A stretch of 64,000 nt of DNA from Cynocephalus volans (GCF_027409185.1 NC_084471.1:9081035-9145034); one strand, 5' to 3'. Positions 1 to 11,114 are shown, numbered from the stretch's first letter. A program made the numbers and translations. The notes: a model not told the origin generated them from the sequence alone.

Positions 1-2256
1 TTTTGATCATCTAGGGAGAGTTCCAAATAGTGTGGCCTGCTGTAGGTGGTTTTAGTCGGCACTTGGTAAGGAGGGAAGAGTTTGCAAAGCACTCACGTCC
101 GTAGTGAGGTTTAATCCTTCCAACAGAGCTTAGATCCCGGCGGGTCTACCTTCACCCCCTTTACCCGTCGCCGCCCCCCGCCCAAGCCTGTTTAAAGGTT
201 GGTACGTAGTTGAGCCTAGATCTTGACGCTTCTAAACCAGTGCTCGTCTTAACGCAGTTCTATTAAAAATTTTGGTCTCAGGTAGAATTTGCAGCAGTTT
301 TCCTCACTAAAATGAGGGTAATAGTGCATGAGGATGTCGTGACGATCAAATGACATAATGCATATTAAACATCTGATCCTAATGCTTGGCATTGTGAGCA
401 CATAGTATTTGTTCCTAAATCGAAACCTTGCAGATTTTGGCCGTCTGGTGTACGGGGAAACTAAACCGATCAAACTAGGGATTTAAGTTAGCTAGTGGTA
501 TAATTTCATTCATTCACTTAATGCTTAAAGAAATTAAAAGCTGAATAAGTACACACTTAGCAAGTTTCATACAGTGTTTATAAGCTAGAAAGTTTGGTTT
601 TAAAACTGAGTCTAATGTTTTTATTGGTTATTCTGGCTCTTGAAGTCTTCCCCTTTATGCATTTGATGTTCATTGAAAGTTGAGAATCCTAATTTTCAGA
701 GATGTATTGTTGGAAACAATGGAAATATCTGGCATTTAAAAAAGTATTCTTATGAAAAGTGATTGGAATTAAAGTGTTATTGGGTCCTTTATTGTTTGGG
801 AGGAGGTTGATGGTATTGATGAGCATTAGATTTGGATAAGTTAAGGACACTTTTGATTTCTCAGGTAGCCACAAAAAGAATAAAGATATAAGGATATAAG
901 AATATAAAAGAATAAACTTCAAACCGGAGGGAAGGGGGAGTAATAATAAATCTAAAGGAAGAAAGAAAAATAAAGATAGGACAAATAGAAGGCACAAAAG
1001 GAGGAAGATTTGAACTCAATATGTCAATACTTAAATATATATTAAATATATAAAGGGACTGAATCCCCCAGTTAAAAGACAAATCGAAGTTTTAAAAATG
1101 AAAAGGATATGCTAATTAAAAAGTGTAGTGGGTTAGAAATCTTGATTTTCCTTTGATCTTAGAATAGGATTTTTAGGTAATGCATGAATGGAGCTAAAAT
1201 GCTCTTGAGAAGGGGGCAAAAGTCCACAGATAAGTTTGGCAAAAGCCATCTCATCAATTCTAATCACTGTTTAGGGATGGGATTGTGTACTTTGACTATT
1301 TTAGGTCACTGGTTCGATTCCCATTCCGGCTTGAAAGACTATTAACTATCTAATCCACTGATTGTTCTTAAGATATGCTGAGAAACCTGCTAATTGTTGT
1401 TAAGATATGCTAAGGAAATTGCTGTAGGGAGGTATGTGGAAAAGAAAATGTTTACTGAGGACAAGCTGTTTGTTGGTGGATCGACTTAGCTTTTTACAGA
1501 TTGCATTCTGGAATGTCACATTGTTAATTTACTGCTGTTACTAGTTTTGCACTGCCTGTTTTTATGTCCTTCTTTGATGATTGAATCAACTGATTTTTCT
1601 TGTGAAACTTCCTTGTCTTGTCAATTAAAAAAAAGATGGATTTTGAATCGCGGCTGCTCCCCTGATGGGTGACAGTCCCTCCAGGCCTTATTCATGTTAC
1701 CTTGAGTGAATTCTTTCTTTTTCTTTTTTTTCTGTCTTTGTTATATAGAGGGAAGTTTAACAAAAAAGGTGAAATGTAGCCTTTAGAAACATCAAAAAGA
1801 AATAGTTTTAAGGCAAAGACATCAATAAAGATAGAGGGTGGCTGAAAAATAAGGTACAAATAAAATGAAAATGACATAATTATAAGAGGAAATAGACAAA
1901 TGAATAACTATATATGTTGTTTTTTAAAAAGATATAATAGATCATGAAGCCAGAACATGAGTATGGAAATAAAGGGTTTGAACAACACTATGAATAAACT
2001 TGATCTGCATAGTGAATTTAGTGACTGTTACACCCAGCAACTACAGAAGACACTTTTCAAGCAAGGAACATTTCTAAACATTGGCCATGTACTGGGTCAT
2101 AAAGCGAGCCCAACAAATTTTAAAAGATTGATAATAATAGTATTAGACCATGTTCTCCTAACCAAAATGCAAATAAGTTAGAAGTCAGTAACAAAGTATT
2201 TTGAAATGAAAATATGAATAGTTCATGAGTCAGATTGCAAAATTATAATGGAGTGT

Positions 2257-2347
2257 TGGCTGGTTAGCTCAGTTGGTTAGAGCATGGTGCTGATAACACC
2301 AAGGTCCAGGATTCAATCCCTGTACCGGCCAGCCACAAACAAACAAA
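2257..2347 (+). mobile_element. tRNA-Ile SINE (CYN-like), monomer
   Basis: Nearly complete tRNA-Ile(GAT) image: box A TTAGCTCAGTTGG, anticodon arm GCTGATAAC, box B GATTCAATCCC, closing ACCGGCCAGCCA, then (CAAA)n. Inside the old L1. Confidence 0.92.
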
Positions 2348-2872
2348 GTGATGGAAATTCAAAGACAGAACTGAGTAATAATGAAAATACCACATAACAG
2401 AGCATGTAAAATACAGTGAAAGCATGACTTGGAGCTTGAAGTGCTTGTGCTAGGAGGAAAGGGGCTAAAAGTGTGGGGAAAAAAACAAAAGGATAAAATA
2501 ACCCCAAAGAAAGTAGTAGGAAAGGAGAAAAAAAAAAAAAAAAAAAGGCAAAAAATTACCAAAATAGAAAATAGATCTTACTTTTGTTATAGTATGCACA
2601 AAATCAGAAGACAATTATTTGGAAAGTTCCCTGCAGCAAAAGTAATCAAGAAAATAAGAGAGAAGGTATGAATAAGGAGTGAAAGACATGGGGACATAAT
2701 CTGCAAAAGTTAAAAAGAAAGGATGTTAGGAACAATTTTATACCTATAAATATAGAAACTTTGATGAAATGAACAGATGACTAAAGAAATATAATTTATC
2801 AAAACCAATTCAAGTAAATATAGAAAAACTGAAAAATAAGTTAAAATGTTTCAACGTGAAAAAACTAGGTCT

Positions 2873-3050
2873 AGTTTTTTAACATAGCTGTATTGACATG
2901 ATTTACATACCATAAAGTTTACCTGTTTAAGGTATGTAAACTCAATGGTTTTTCATATGTTTACACAGTTGTGCAACATTCACGGTATCTAATTTTAGAG
3001 GATTTTTATCAACCCCAAAAAGAAACCTTATACCCATTAGCTAATAGATT
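2873..3050 (-). mobile_element. Old LINE-1 3'-end fragment, antisense, nested
   Basis: Carries the familiar old-L1 3' sequence (ACATACCATAAAGTTTACC..., CCCCAAAAAGAAACC) in reverse orientation. The same family occurs at 42318-42978. Confidence 0.65.
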
Positions 3051-3337
3051 AAAAAATAAAATAAGAAATCTTAGGTTGTTTCTATCTGAGAAACGCAAAA
3101 TTGTTTAACATTAGAAAAGCTGAAAGAAAAATAGAGAAAAATTTTATTCGTCTGAGTCAATGCAAAAAATTCTGATAAAATTCAACACCAGTTCATTTAT
3201 GAATTGTGAAGAAATGCTTAGTACAGTATACTGAGAAATGAAGTGAATTTTCTTAACCTGAAGTATCTAGGTATAAATCTAAAAGATATTAAACCTTTAT
3301 GGAGAAAATTATAAAAAGCACTAACAAGCTAAGTATA

Positions 3338-3420
3338 CACAAGGGTACTTCAAAGAGCTCATGGAAAAATAGAACTAAAGATACTACAAATCTTTTCATG
3401 AACTTTTTGAAGACCCCGCC
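3338..3420. mobile_element. Mariner-derived MITE (Hsmar2/MADE2-like), 83 bp
   Basis: Imperfect terminal inverted repeats: GGGTACTTCAAAGAGCTCATG on the left against GGGGTCTTCAAAAAGTTCATG read from the right end. TA dinucleotides flank both ends (3336-3337, 3421-3422), as expected for mariner insertion. The family name is from memory of the TIR and is less certain than the class. Confidence 0.7.
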
Positions 3421-3559
3421 TACATTCTAATGAATTGACAGATTCTTTATCCTAAAGGTGTTTTTCCCGAATTGGGATTACATCAGATCTATAAATCAAA
3501 CAGTCGAGACAGACTGTTTTTGTAGACCTTGGAGAGCTGGTTCTAAAATGTATGGGAAA

Positions 3560-3709
3560 GGCCAGCCCGTGGCTGACTTGGGAGAGTGCGGTGCTGATAA
3601 CACCAAGGCCATGGGTTCGGATCCCTATATAGGGATGGCCGGTTGGCTCACTTGGGAGAGTGTGGTGCTGACAACACCAAGCCAAGGGTTATGATCCCCT
3701 TACCGGTCA

Positions 3710-3742
<33 letters not shown>
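3560..3742 (+). mobile_element. tRNA-Ile SINE, dimer
   Basis: Left unit GCCAGCCCGTGGCTGACTTGG... and right unit GATGGCCGGTTGGCTCACTTG... joined by CCCTATATAGG, ending ACCGGTCATCTTT and a long A tail. Confidence 0.93.
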
Positions 3743-3745
<3 letters not shown>

Positions 3746-4204
3746 AACTGAATATAAACTGAATATCCCTAAATGTATATCAAATTCCTAACCACAGGGA
3801 GAAAATTAATTTAAATAGCTTTTGAACATAGTATTCTCACTGGATGGCTTTGGCAGGATATATCCTAAGAACAAAAAAATTTCGACCTTTGTGAGTTTGT
3901 CAGTAGAGGTGGTATTGGTGTAGCAATTCTGAAACCATTTTGTGTGCATTGCAGTGTAGAATGAGTGAGAAAAAATTTTTTTATTTTAATTTTTATTTAT
4001 TTATTTTTAAAATTTATTATTATTATTATTTTTTTTTTATTTTGTCAATATACAATGTGGTTGATTATTGTGGCCCATTACCGAAACCTCCCTCTCTCCT
4101 CCCTCTCCCCCCTCCCTCCCAACAATGTCCTTTCAGTTTGCTTGTTTTGTCAACTTCAAGGAATTGTAATTGTTATGTCTTCTTCTCCCCCTCCCCCCCG
4201 CTGG

Positions 4205-4205
<1 letters not shown>

Positions 4206-4248
<43 letters not shown>
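4206..4248. repeat. (GT)n microsatellite, about 20 units
   Basis: Uninterrupted GT run in the 3' UTR of the minus-strand L1, just beyond its ORF2 stop. Confidence 0.95.
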
Positions 4249-4250
<2 letters not shown>

Positions 4251-4264
4251 TTACTTATTTATTT

Positions 4265-5779
4265 TTATCTCCCACCAATAAGTGAGAACATGTGGTATTT
4301 CTCTTTCTGTGCCTGACTTGTTTCACTTAATATAATTCTTTCTAAGTCCATCCATGTTGTTGCAAATGGCAGTATTTCATTCTTTTTTATAGCTGAGTAG
4401 TATTCCATTGTGTAGATATACCACATTTTCCGTATCCACTCATCCGATGATGGACATTTGGGCTGGTTCCAACTCTTGGCTATTGTAAAGAGTGCTGCGA
4501 TGAACATTGGGGAACAGGTATACCTTCGACTTGATGATTTCCATTCCTCTGGGTATATTCCCAGCAGTGGGATAGCTGGGTCATATGGTAGATCTATCTG
4601 CAATTGTTTGAGGAACCTCCATACCATTTTCCATAGAGGCTGCACCATTTTGCAGTCCCACCAACAATGTATGAGAGTTCCTTTTTCTCCCCAATCTCAC
4701 CAGCATTTATCGTTCAGAGTCTTTTGGATTTTAGCCATCCTAACTGGGGTTAGATGGTATCTCAGTGTGGTTTTGATTTGCATTTCCCGGATGCTGAGTG
4801 ATGTTGAGCATTTTTTCATATGTCTGTTGGCCATTTGTATATCTTCCTTAGAGAAATGCCTACTTAGCTCTTTTGCCCATTTTTTAATTGGGTTGCTTGT
4901 TTTCTTCTTGTAAAGTTGTTTGAGTTCCTTGTATATTCTGGATATTAATCCTTTGTCGGATGTATATTTTGCAAATATTTTCTCCCATTCTGTTGGTTGT
5001 CTTTTAACTCTTAATTGTTTCTTTTGCTGTGCAGAAGCTCTTTAGTTTGATACATTCCCATTTGTTTATTTTTCCTTTGGTTGCCTGTGCTTTTGGGGTC
5101 ATATTCATGAAGTCTGTGTCCAGTCCTACTTCCTGAAGTGTTTCTCCTATGTTTTAAGAAGTTTTATTGTTTCAGGGTGTATATTTAATTCTTGAATCCA
5201 TTTTGAGTTGACTTTAGTGTATGGTGAAAGGTGTGGGTCTAGTTTCATTCTCCTGCATATTGATATCCAGTTCTCCCAGCGCCATTTGCTAAATAGGCAG
5301 TCTCTTCCCCAGTGTATAGGCTTGGTGCCTTTGTCAAAGATCAGATGGCTGTAGGTGTGTGGGTTGATTTCTGGGTTCTCTATTCTATTCCATTGATCAG
5401 TGTGTCTTTTTATGCCAGTACCATACTGTTTTGGTTATTATAGCTTTGTAGTATAGTTTAAAGTCAGGTAGTGTTATGCCTCCAGCTTTATTTTTTTTTG
5501 CTCAGCGTTGCTTTGGCTATGCGTGGTCTTTTGTTATTCCATATAAATGTCTGGATAGTTCTTTCCATTTCTGAGAAAAATGTCATTGGAATTTTGATGG
5601 GGATTGCATTGAATTTGTATATCACTTTGGGTAGTATGGACATTTTCACTATGTTGATTCTTCCAATCCAGGAGCATGAGATATCTTTCCATCTTCTTGT
5701 ATCCTCTCTAATTTCTCTCAGCAGTGGTTTGTAGTTCTCATTATAGAGATTTTTCACATCCTTGGTTAACTCAATTCCT

Positions 5780-5810
<31 letters not shown>

Positions 5811-8100
5811 GGTGGCTAATGTAAATGGGCAGGCTTTCTTGATTTCTCTTTCTGCATGTTCATTATTGGAGAAAAGAAATGCTACTGATTTTTGTGTGTT
5901 GATTTTGTATCCTGCTACTGTGCTGAAATCATTTATCAACTCCAAATTTTTTTTGTAGAGGCTTTAGGCTGTTCGATATATAGGATCATGTCATCTGCAA
6001 ACAGGGACAGTTAGAATTCATCTTTTCCAATCTGGATGCCCTTTATTTCCTTCTCTTCTCTGATTACTCTGGCTAGTACTTCCAACACTATGTTGAATAG
6101 GAGTGGTGAGAGTGGGCATCCTTGTCTAGTTCTTGTTCTTAAAGGAAAAGCTTTCAGCTTTTCCCCATTCAGGATGATATTGGCAGTGGGTTTATCATAT
6201 ATGGCTTTAATTATGTTGAGATACTTTCCATCTATACCTAACTTACAGAGGATCTTTGTTATGAATGAATGTTGAATTTTATCAAATGCTTTTTCAGCAT
6301 CTATAGAGATGATCATATGGTCCTTGTGTTTGAGTTTATTAATATGGTGTATCACATTTATTGATTTGCGTATGTTGAACCAACCTTGCATCCCTGGGAT
6401 GAATCCCACTTGACGGTGGTGAATAATTTTACGTATGTGTTGCTGTATTCTGTTTGCTAGTATTTTAGTGAGGATTTTTGCATCTATATTCGTCAAGGAT
6501 ATCGGCCTGTAGTTTTCTTTTTTGGTTATATCTTTATACCTGGTTTTGGTATCAGGATGATGTTTGCTTCATAGAATGAGTTTGGGAGATTTGCGTCTGT
6601 TTCAGTCTTTTGGAATAGTTTGTAAAGAATCGGTGTCAATTCCTCTTTGAATGTCTGGTAAAATTCTGCTGTGAATCCATCTGGTCCTGGGTTTTTCTTT
6701 GTTGGGAGCCTTCTGATAACAGCTTCAATCTCCATTATTGTTATTGGTCTGTTCAGATTTTCTACTTCTTCATGGCTCAGTTTTGGGAGCTTGTGTGTGT
6801 CCAGAAATTTATCCATTTCCTCCAGCTTTTCAAATTTGTTGGCGTATAGTTGTTTATAGTAGTCTCGAATGATTCCTTCTATTTCAGATGAATCAGTTGT
6901 AATATCACCTTTTTCATTTCTAATTTTTGTTATTTGAATCTTCTCTCTCTTTTTTTTTTGTTAGCCATGCTAATGGTTTGTCAATTTTATTTATCTTTTC
7001 AAAAAACCAACTTTTTGATTCATTGATCTTTTGTATTGTTTTTTGGGTTTCAATTTCATTAAGTTCTGCTCTGATCTTAATGATTTATTTCCGTCTGCTA
7101 ACTTTAGGTTTGGATTGTTCTTGTTTTTCTAGTTCTTGAAGGTGAAGTGTTAGGTTGTTCACTTGCCATCTTTCCATTCTTCTGAGGTGAGCATTTAATG
7201 CAATAAATTTCCCCCTTAGTACTGCTCTTGCAGTATCCCACAGGTTTTGGTATGATGTATCATTATTTTCATTAGTTTCAATAAGGTTTTGATTTCCTGC
7301 TTCATTTCTTCTTGAACCCATATGTCATTAAGTAGAATGCTGTTTAATTTCCATGTGTTTGTATAGTTTCCAGAATTTCGTTTGTTATTGATTTCTAATT
7401 TTAATCCATTGTGGTCCGAAAAAATACATGGGATAATTCCAATTTTTTTGAATTTGTTGAGACTTGATTTGTGACCGAATATGTGATCTATCCTGGAGAA
7501 TGATCCATGTGCTGATGAGAAGAATGAATATTCTGAGGTTGTTGGATGGAATGTTCTGTAGATATCTGCCAAGTCTAATTGGTCTAGAGTATTGTTTAGC
7601 TCTTGTGTTTCTCTGCTGATTCTTTGCCTAGATGATCTATCCAGTATTGACAGTGGGGTGTTCAGGTCCCCTGCTATTATGGTATTAGTGTCTATTTCCT
7701 TCTTTAGGTCTAATAGAGTTTGTTTTATAAATCTGGCTGCTCCAACGTTGGGTGTGTATATATTTTTGATTGTTATGTCTTCTTGATGGATCAATCCTTT
7801 TATCATTATGTAGTGTCCCTCATTGTCTCTTTTTACGCTTTTTAGTTTAAAGTCTATTTTATCATATATAAGAATAGCTACTCCAGCTCGTTTTTCTTTT
7901 CTGTTTGCATGGTAAATCTTTTTCCATCCTTTCACTCTTAGTCTATGTGAGTCTTTATGGGTGAGGTGTGTCTCTTGAAGGCAGCATATAGTTGGGTCCT
8001 CCTTTTTAATCCAGTCAGCCAGTGTGTGTCTTTTGATTGGGGAATTTAAGCCTATCACATTAAGAGTTGTTATTGAAAAGTGTTGATTTATTCCTCGCAT
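4265..8100 (-). pseudogene. LINE-1 ORF2 (endonuclease / reverse transcriptase), broken by frameshifts and stops
   Basis: Starts at ATG 8100. The first about 265 codons are an intact endonuclease domain with family residues visible: Asn14 in TTLNVIGLN, Glu in CLQETH, Asp/Asn in GDLN, SRIDH and SDH. The frame breaks near 7290, again at a stop at 7085, and shifts repeatedly down to about 6820. 6816-6526 and 6496-6011 keep reverse-transcriptase blocks ([38 protein letters not shown]). A TAA at 6011-6013 falls six codons before the FADD catalytic motif. A run of about 25 A's (5787-5811) interrupts the downstream part. The last open block, 4648-4265, ends at the family's normal C-terminus. Confidence 0.9.
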
Positions 8101-8290
8101 TTTATTGATTATTGTTTGGTTGTCTTAGGTGTCTTTTGTTCCTTGCTTTCTGATTTACTGTTTGTTTTCTGTGTTTGTTGGTTCCTTAAGTTGTAGATAG
8201 CCTTTCTGTTTGTTTGTTTTCTCTTCATGAATGCCATTTTTATTATACTGGTAGGTTTAGATTTTTCTTGGGTTTTTATGGCAGTGGTAG

Positions 8291-9268
8291 TTATTTTTCA
8301 GGAACCAAACCCAGTACTCCCTTGAGAATTTCTTGTAAGGGTGGTCGTTTGGTGGTGAACTCCCGCAGTTTTTGTTTGTCTGAGAAATATACTATTTGCC
8401 CTTCATTTCGGAAGGATAGCCTTGCAGGGTAGAGTATTCTTGGCTGACAATCTCTGTCTTTTAGTATTTTGAATATATCATCCCATTCCTTTCTGGCTTT
8501 CAGGGTTTGTGATGAAAAGTCTGATGTTAGCCTGATTGGAGCTCCCTTATAGGTGATTTGATGCTTCTCTCTTGCTTTTAAGATTCTCTCTTTGTCTTTG
8601 AGTTTTGCCAGTTTGACTATAACATGTCTTGGAGAAGGCCTTTTTGGGTTGAATACGTTTGGAGATTGTGGAGCTTCCAGGATCTGACGATGTGTGATTT
8701 TTCCTATACCTGGGAAGTTTCCTGCCACTATTTTGTTGAATATGTTTTCAGTGCAATCTCCTTTTTCCTCCCCTTCTGGGATACCCATGACTCGGATATT
8801 TGAGTGCTTAAGGTTGTCTGATATCTCTCTCAGATTTTCTTCAATGCCTTTGATTCTTTTTTCTTTATTTTTGTCTGCTTGTGTTATTTCAAACAGCCCA
8901 TCTTCAAGTTCAGAGGTTCTCTCTTCAACTTCCACAAGCCTGCTGGTTAAACTCTCCGTTGTGTTTTTTATTTCAGTGAATAGCTTCTTCAGTTCAGCAA
9001 GTTCTGCTACATTTTTTTCCAGGGCATTGATTTCCTTGTACATTTCCTCTTTCAGGTCCTGTATACTTTTCCTCGTTTCATCGTGATGTCTAGCTGAGTT
9101 TTCTTGTATCTCATTCAGTTTCCTTAGAATTATCACTCGAAATTCCTTGTCAGTCATTTCAAGGGCTTCTTGTTCTATAGGATCTAGAGCTTGAGAATTA
9201 TTATCCTTTGGTGGTGTACTTTCTTGATTTTTTGTATTTCTGGTATCTTTTCTTTGATGTTTATTCAT
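8291..9268 (-). CDS. LINE-1 ORF1 protein (RNA-binding chaperone), intact, 325 residues
   Basis: Open from ATG at 9268 (MNKHQRKDTR) to TAA at 8291. An in-frame GTG 36 nt upstream extends the open frame but the ATG is the natural start. Order: short basic N-terminus, a long Lys/Glu/Leu-rich coiled coil (about residues 40-150), an RRM-type domain (NIRVMGIPEGEE), and a C-terminal domain with PRHVIVKLAK, ITYKGAPIRL and PARLSFRNEG, all as in mammalian L1 ORF1p. The family protein forms trimers, coats L1 RNA and acts as a nucleic-acid chaperone. Absence of any stop in 325 codons suggests a fairly recent insertion. Whether it is expressed is unknown. Confidence 0.93.
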   Translation of the reverse strand: MNKHQRKDTRNTKNQESTPPKDNNSQALDPIEQEALEMTDKEFRVIILRKLNEIQENSARHHDETRKSIQDLKEEMYKEINALEKNVAELAELKKLFTEIKNTTESLTSRLVEVEERTSELEDGLFEITQADKNKEKRIKGIEENLREISDNLKHSNIRVMGIPEGEEKGDCTENIFNKIVAGNFPGIGKITHRQILEAPQSPNVFNPKRPSPRHVIVKLAKLKDKERILKAREKHQITYKGAPIRLTSDFSSQTLKARKEWDDIFKILKDRDCQPRILYPARLSFRNEGQIVYFSDKQKLREFTTKRPPLQEILKGVLGLVPEK

Positions 9269-9479
9269 TGTGGCAGGGGGTTTCACAGTCCATAGGTTTG
9301 ACACTATTGACTGACGAAGATGTTGCTGTGGTTGCCAATTTGGTATGGCTGCCTCAGTGACTGCTCAGTTGGCCACTAGTGCCTTATGTGTGTGGTTGCC
9401 TTGGGTCTTGGGCCTCTGGGGAGCCACCTCTCTGGTCAGCTTGGACTCGGCCGGGCTGCTGGATCATGGGGCGGTACCG

Positions 9480-10150
9480 CAGGGTGCGTGGTCTCTGCTG
9501 AGCTTCCACCTCCGGTGCTGGACTTCTCCCTGTCCGTGCACTCTGGGCCGGGCTGCTTGGATGGCGGAGGCACAGCAGAGCGTGTGGTCTCTACGGAGCT
9601 TCCCCTTCCCCTGCTGGATGTCTCCCTGCTCCGTGCATGCTAGGCTGGGCTTGGGATGGAGCCGGGTGGCGGCAGTGAAGCCTACCTGCTGCTGGATCAT
9701 GTGGCAGCCGCCCCCCCACAGGGTGTGTGGACTCTACGGAGCTTCTGTCTCCCCTGCTGGACATCTCTGTGCTCCGTACGCATTGGGCCGGGCTGCTGGA
9801 TCACGTGGCAGCGGTGTTGTCCCTGTGGAGTTCCCACCTCCCCTGCTGGACATCTGTCTGCTCCATGTGCACTAGGCTGGGCTGAGAATGGAGCTGGGTG
9901 CCTGCGGTGAAGCCTACCTGCTGGATCACATAGTGGCAGCCCCACAGGGTGTGTGGTTTCTGCGGAGACTCCGCCTCCTTTGCCGGACGTCTCCCCACTC
10001 TTTGCGCACTGGGCTGGGCTGGGAATGGAGCCGGATGGCGGCGGTGAAGCCAATCTGCCGGATCGTGCGACGGCGGCCCCGCAGGGCATGTGGTCTCCAC
10101 GGAGCTTCTGCCTCCGCCACTGGACGTCTCCCCATTCTGTATGCATTTGA
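9480..10150 (-). repeat. Tandem GC-rich monomers in the LINE-1 5' UTR
   Basis: About six diverged units, beginning near 9483, 9577, 9720, 9820, 9948 and 10086 and 95-155 bp long. Each on the + strand has a GTGTGGTCTCTACGGAGCTTC-like block, then CCTGCTGGACGTCTCC and a stretch ending TGGGCTGGGCTG...GGAGCCGGATGGCGG. They form the L1 promoter region, between the ORF1 start and the element's 5' end. Confidence 0.8.
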
Positions 10151-10252
10151 TGTTATGTTTTTATAGTTTAAATCAGTTGATTTGTGGGAGAGTGACGCTC
10201 GGGACCGTCTATTCCGCCATCTTGACTGGAAGTCTCCTTAATTTTTATTTTT

Positions 10253-10416
10253 TAAAGATGACCGGTAAGGAGATCTTAACCCTTGACTTGGTGTTGCCAT
10301 CACCACTCTCTCTCAAGTGAGCATACCAGCCATCCCTATATGGGATCCGAACCCGTGGCCTTGGTGTTATCAGCACCGCACTCTCCCAAGAGAGCCATGG
10401 GCCAGCCCCGAGAAAA
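10253..10416 (-). mobile_element. tRNA-Ile SINE, dimer, reverse; its tail appears to be the L1 target
   Basis: Reverse dimer from GATGACCGGTAAGGAG to GGGCCAGCCCC. Its T-rich tail side (10239-10252) touches the 5' end of the minus-strand L1. Confidence 0.9.
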
Positions 10417-10569
10417 TATTTTGATGTGTTGGAAACCAGGGGTCTCAGGACTGAAGGAGATTTGTATATGGAATAGAGATGGAAAGAGACTTTAATGCTA
10501 CATTTACTGTAAATTATACCTTAATTTTGATTTGGTAAATTAGGGGTAGAATATGGAAATTCAAATTTC

Positions 10570-10723
10570 TTTTTTCTTTCTTTTTTTTTTTTTTGTCTTT
10601 TTCGTGACCGGCACTCAGCCAGTGAGTGCACCGGTCATTCCTTTATAGGATCCGAACCCACGGCAGGAGCGTCGCTGCGCTCCTAGCGCCACACTCTCCC
10701 GAGTGCGCCACGGGCTCAGCCCT
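10570..10723 (-). mobile_element. tRNA-SINE hairpin subfamily
   Basis: Reverse copy with TTTTTCGTGACCGGCACTC at its 3' end and the GC hairpin GGAGCGTCGCTGCGCTCC in place of the anticodon arm. 15-nt duplication GGAAATTCAAATTTC at 10555-10569 and 10724-10738. Confidence 0.92.
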
Positions 10724-11114
10724 GGAAATTCAAATTTCAAGATTACTCCATGTGACTCAAATGAGTGCTGAACTTTGGGAGCTTATTTATAATTCATTTA
10801 TTATAATATTACCAAGCTTTAGGCAAAAGACAGGCAAATAAAAGTATGCATAGCTTTAGTATACACTGTTCAACTCTATAATTGCTAACCTTATTTTTTT
10901 TTTAACATAAGTAGTATATTTTAGTTTTTTGTGAGCTGGAAATCGGCAGGCCACTGTTAGTCATTAACTATGTGTGTTTGGGGGTGAGGGGGAGCAGGGA
11001 AGGTGGCCACTACGTCTCTCAGTTGTTGATTATTAATATTTTGTAACTTGTTTGGAACAACTTCTGGTTCAGTTTGATTGATGCTCTTGTTCTACCCCCA
11101 CCCTCTGCCCACAG

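Larger units (their letters stand above)
1715..3337 (+). mobile_element. Old LINE-1 fragment (L1M type), ORF2 region, with nested insertions
   Basis: 1957-2215 aligns by eye with the L1 ORF2 endonuclease part (phrases like CATTGGCCATGTACTGGGTCATAAA, in degraded form), 2400-2870 with the following reverse-transcriptase region and 3046-3337 with the later part (GATAAAATTCAACACC). It is interrupted by a tRNA SINE (2257-2347) and an antisense L1 3' piece (2873-3050). Many stops; long dead. Confidence 0.75.
3996..10238 (-). mobile_element. Nearly full-length LINE-1, minus orientation
   Basis: Order on the minus strand: 5' UTR with tandem repeats (about 10238-9269), ORF1 (9268-8291), 190-nt spacer, ORF2 relics (8100-4265), then a 3' UTR with a CA microsatellite (4206-4248), G-rich polypurine tract and A-rich tail near 4000-4035. 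About 6.2 kb, the size of a complete mammalian L1. A 13-14-nt A/T-rich match (TTAATTTTTATTT) at about 3981-3994 and 10239-10252 is a plausible target-site duplication and looks like the tail of the SINE at 10253-10416. ORF1 is intact but ORF2 is not, so the copy cannot move by itself. Confidence 0.93.
1..11114 (+). other. SNU13: SNU13 intron 1 (3' part)
   Basis: Everything left of exon 2 is intronic. The first 250 bases are moderately CpG-rich and may be the edge of the SNU13 promoter island further left. About 250-1260 holds AT-rich sequence in which I recognise nothing. About 1265-1690 may be an old LTR-like remnant but I cannot classify it. The rest is the L1 and SINE copies listed separately. 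Confidence 0.7.

Noticed and set aside
1301-1340. tRNA box-B-like stretch (GGTTCGATTCCCATTCCGGC)
   Set aside because: No matching box A or SINE body upstream; too short to call a SINE fragment.
2257-2347. Possible functional tRNA-Ile(GAT) gene
   Set aside because: The cloverleaf is nearly intact but box B reads GATTCAATCCC, there is an A-rich tail, and dozens of sister copies exist; it is a SINE.
8694-9086. 130-codon + strand frame with a hydrophobic start
   Set aside because: Exact antisense of the L1 ORF1 coiled coil; Ser/Leu/Phe-rich composition results from the complement of Lys/Glu codons.
9345-9875. 176-codon + strand open frame
   Set aside because: It is the antisense of the GC-rich tandem repeats in the L1 5' UTR; composition is that of repeated GC codons, with no family resemblance.
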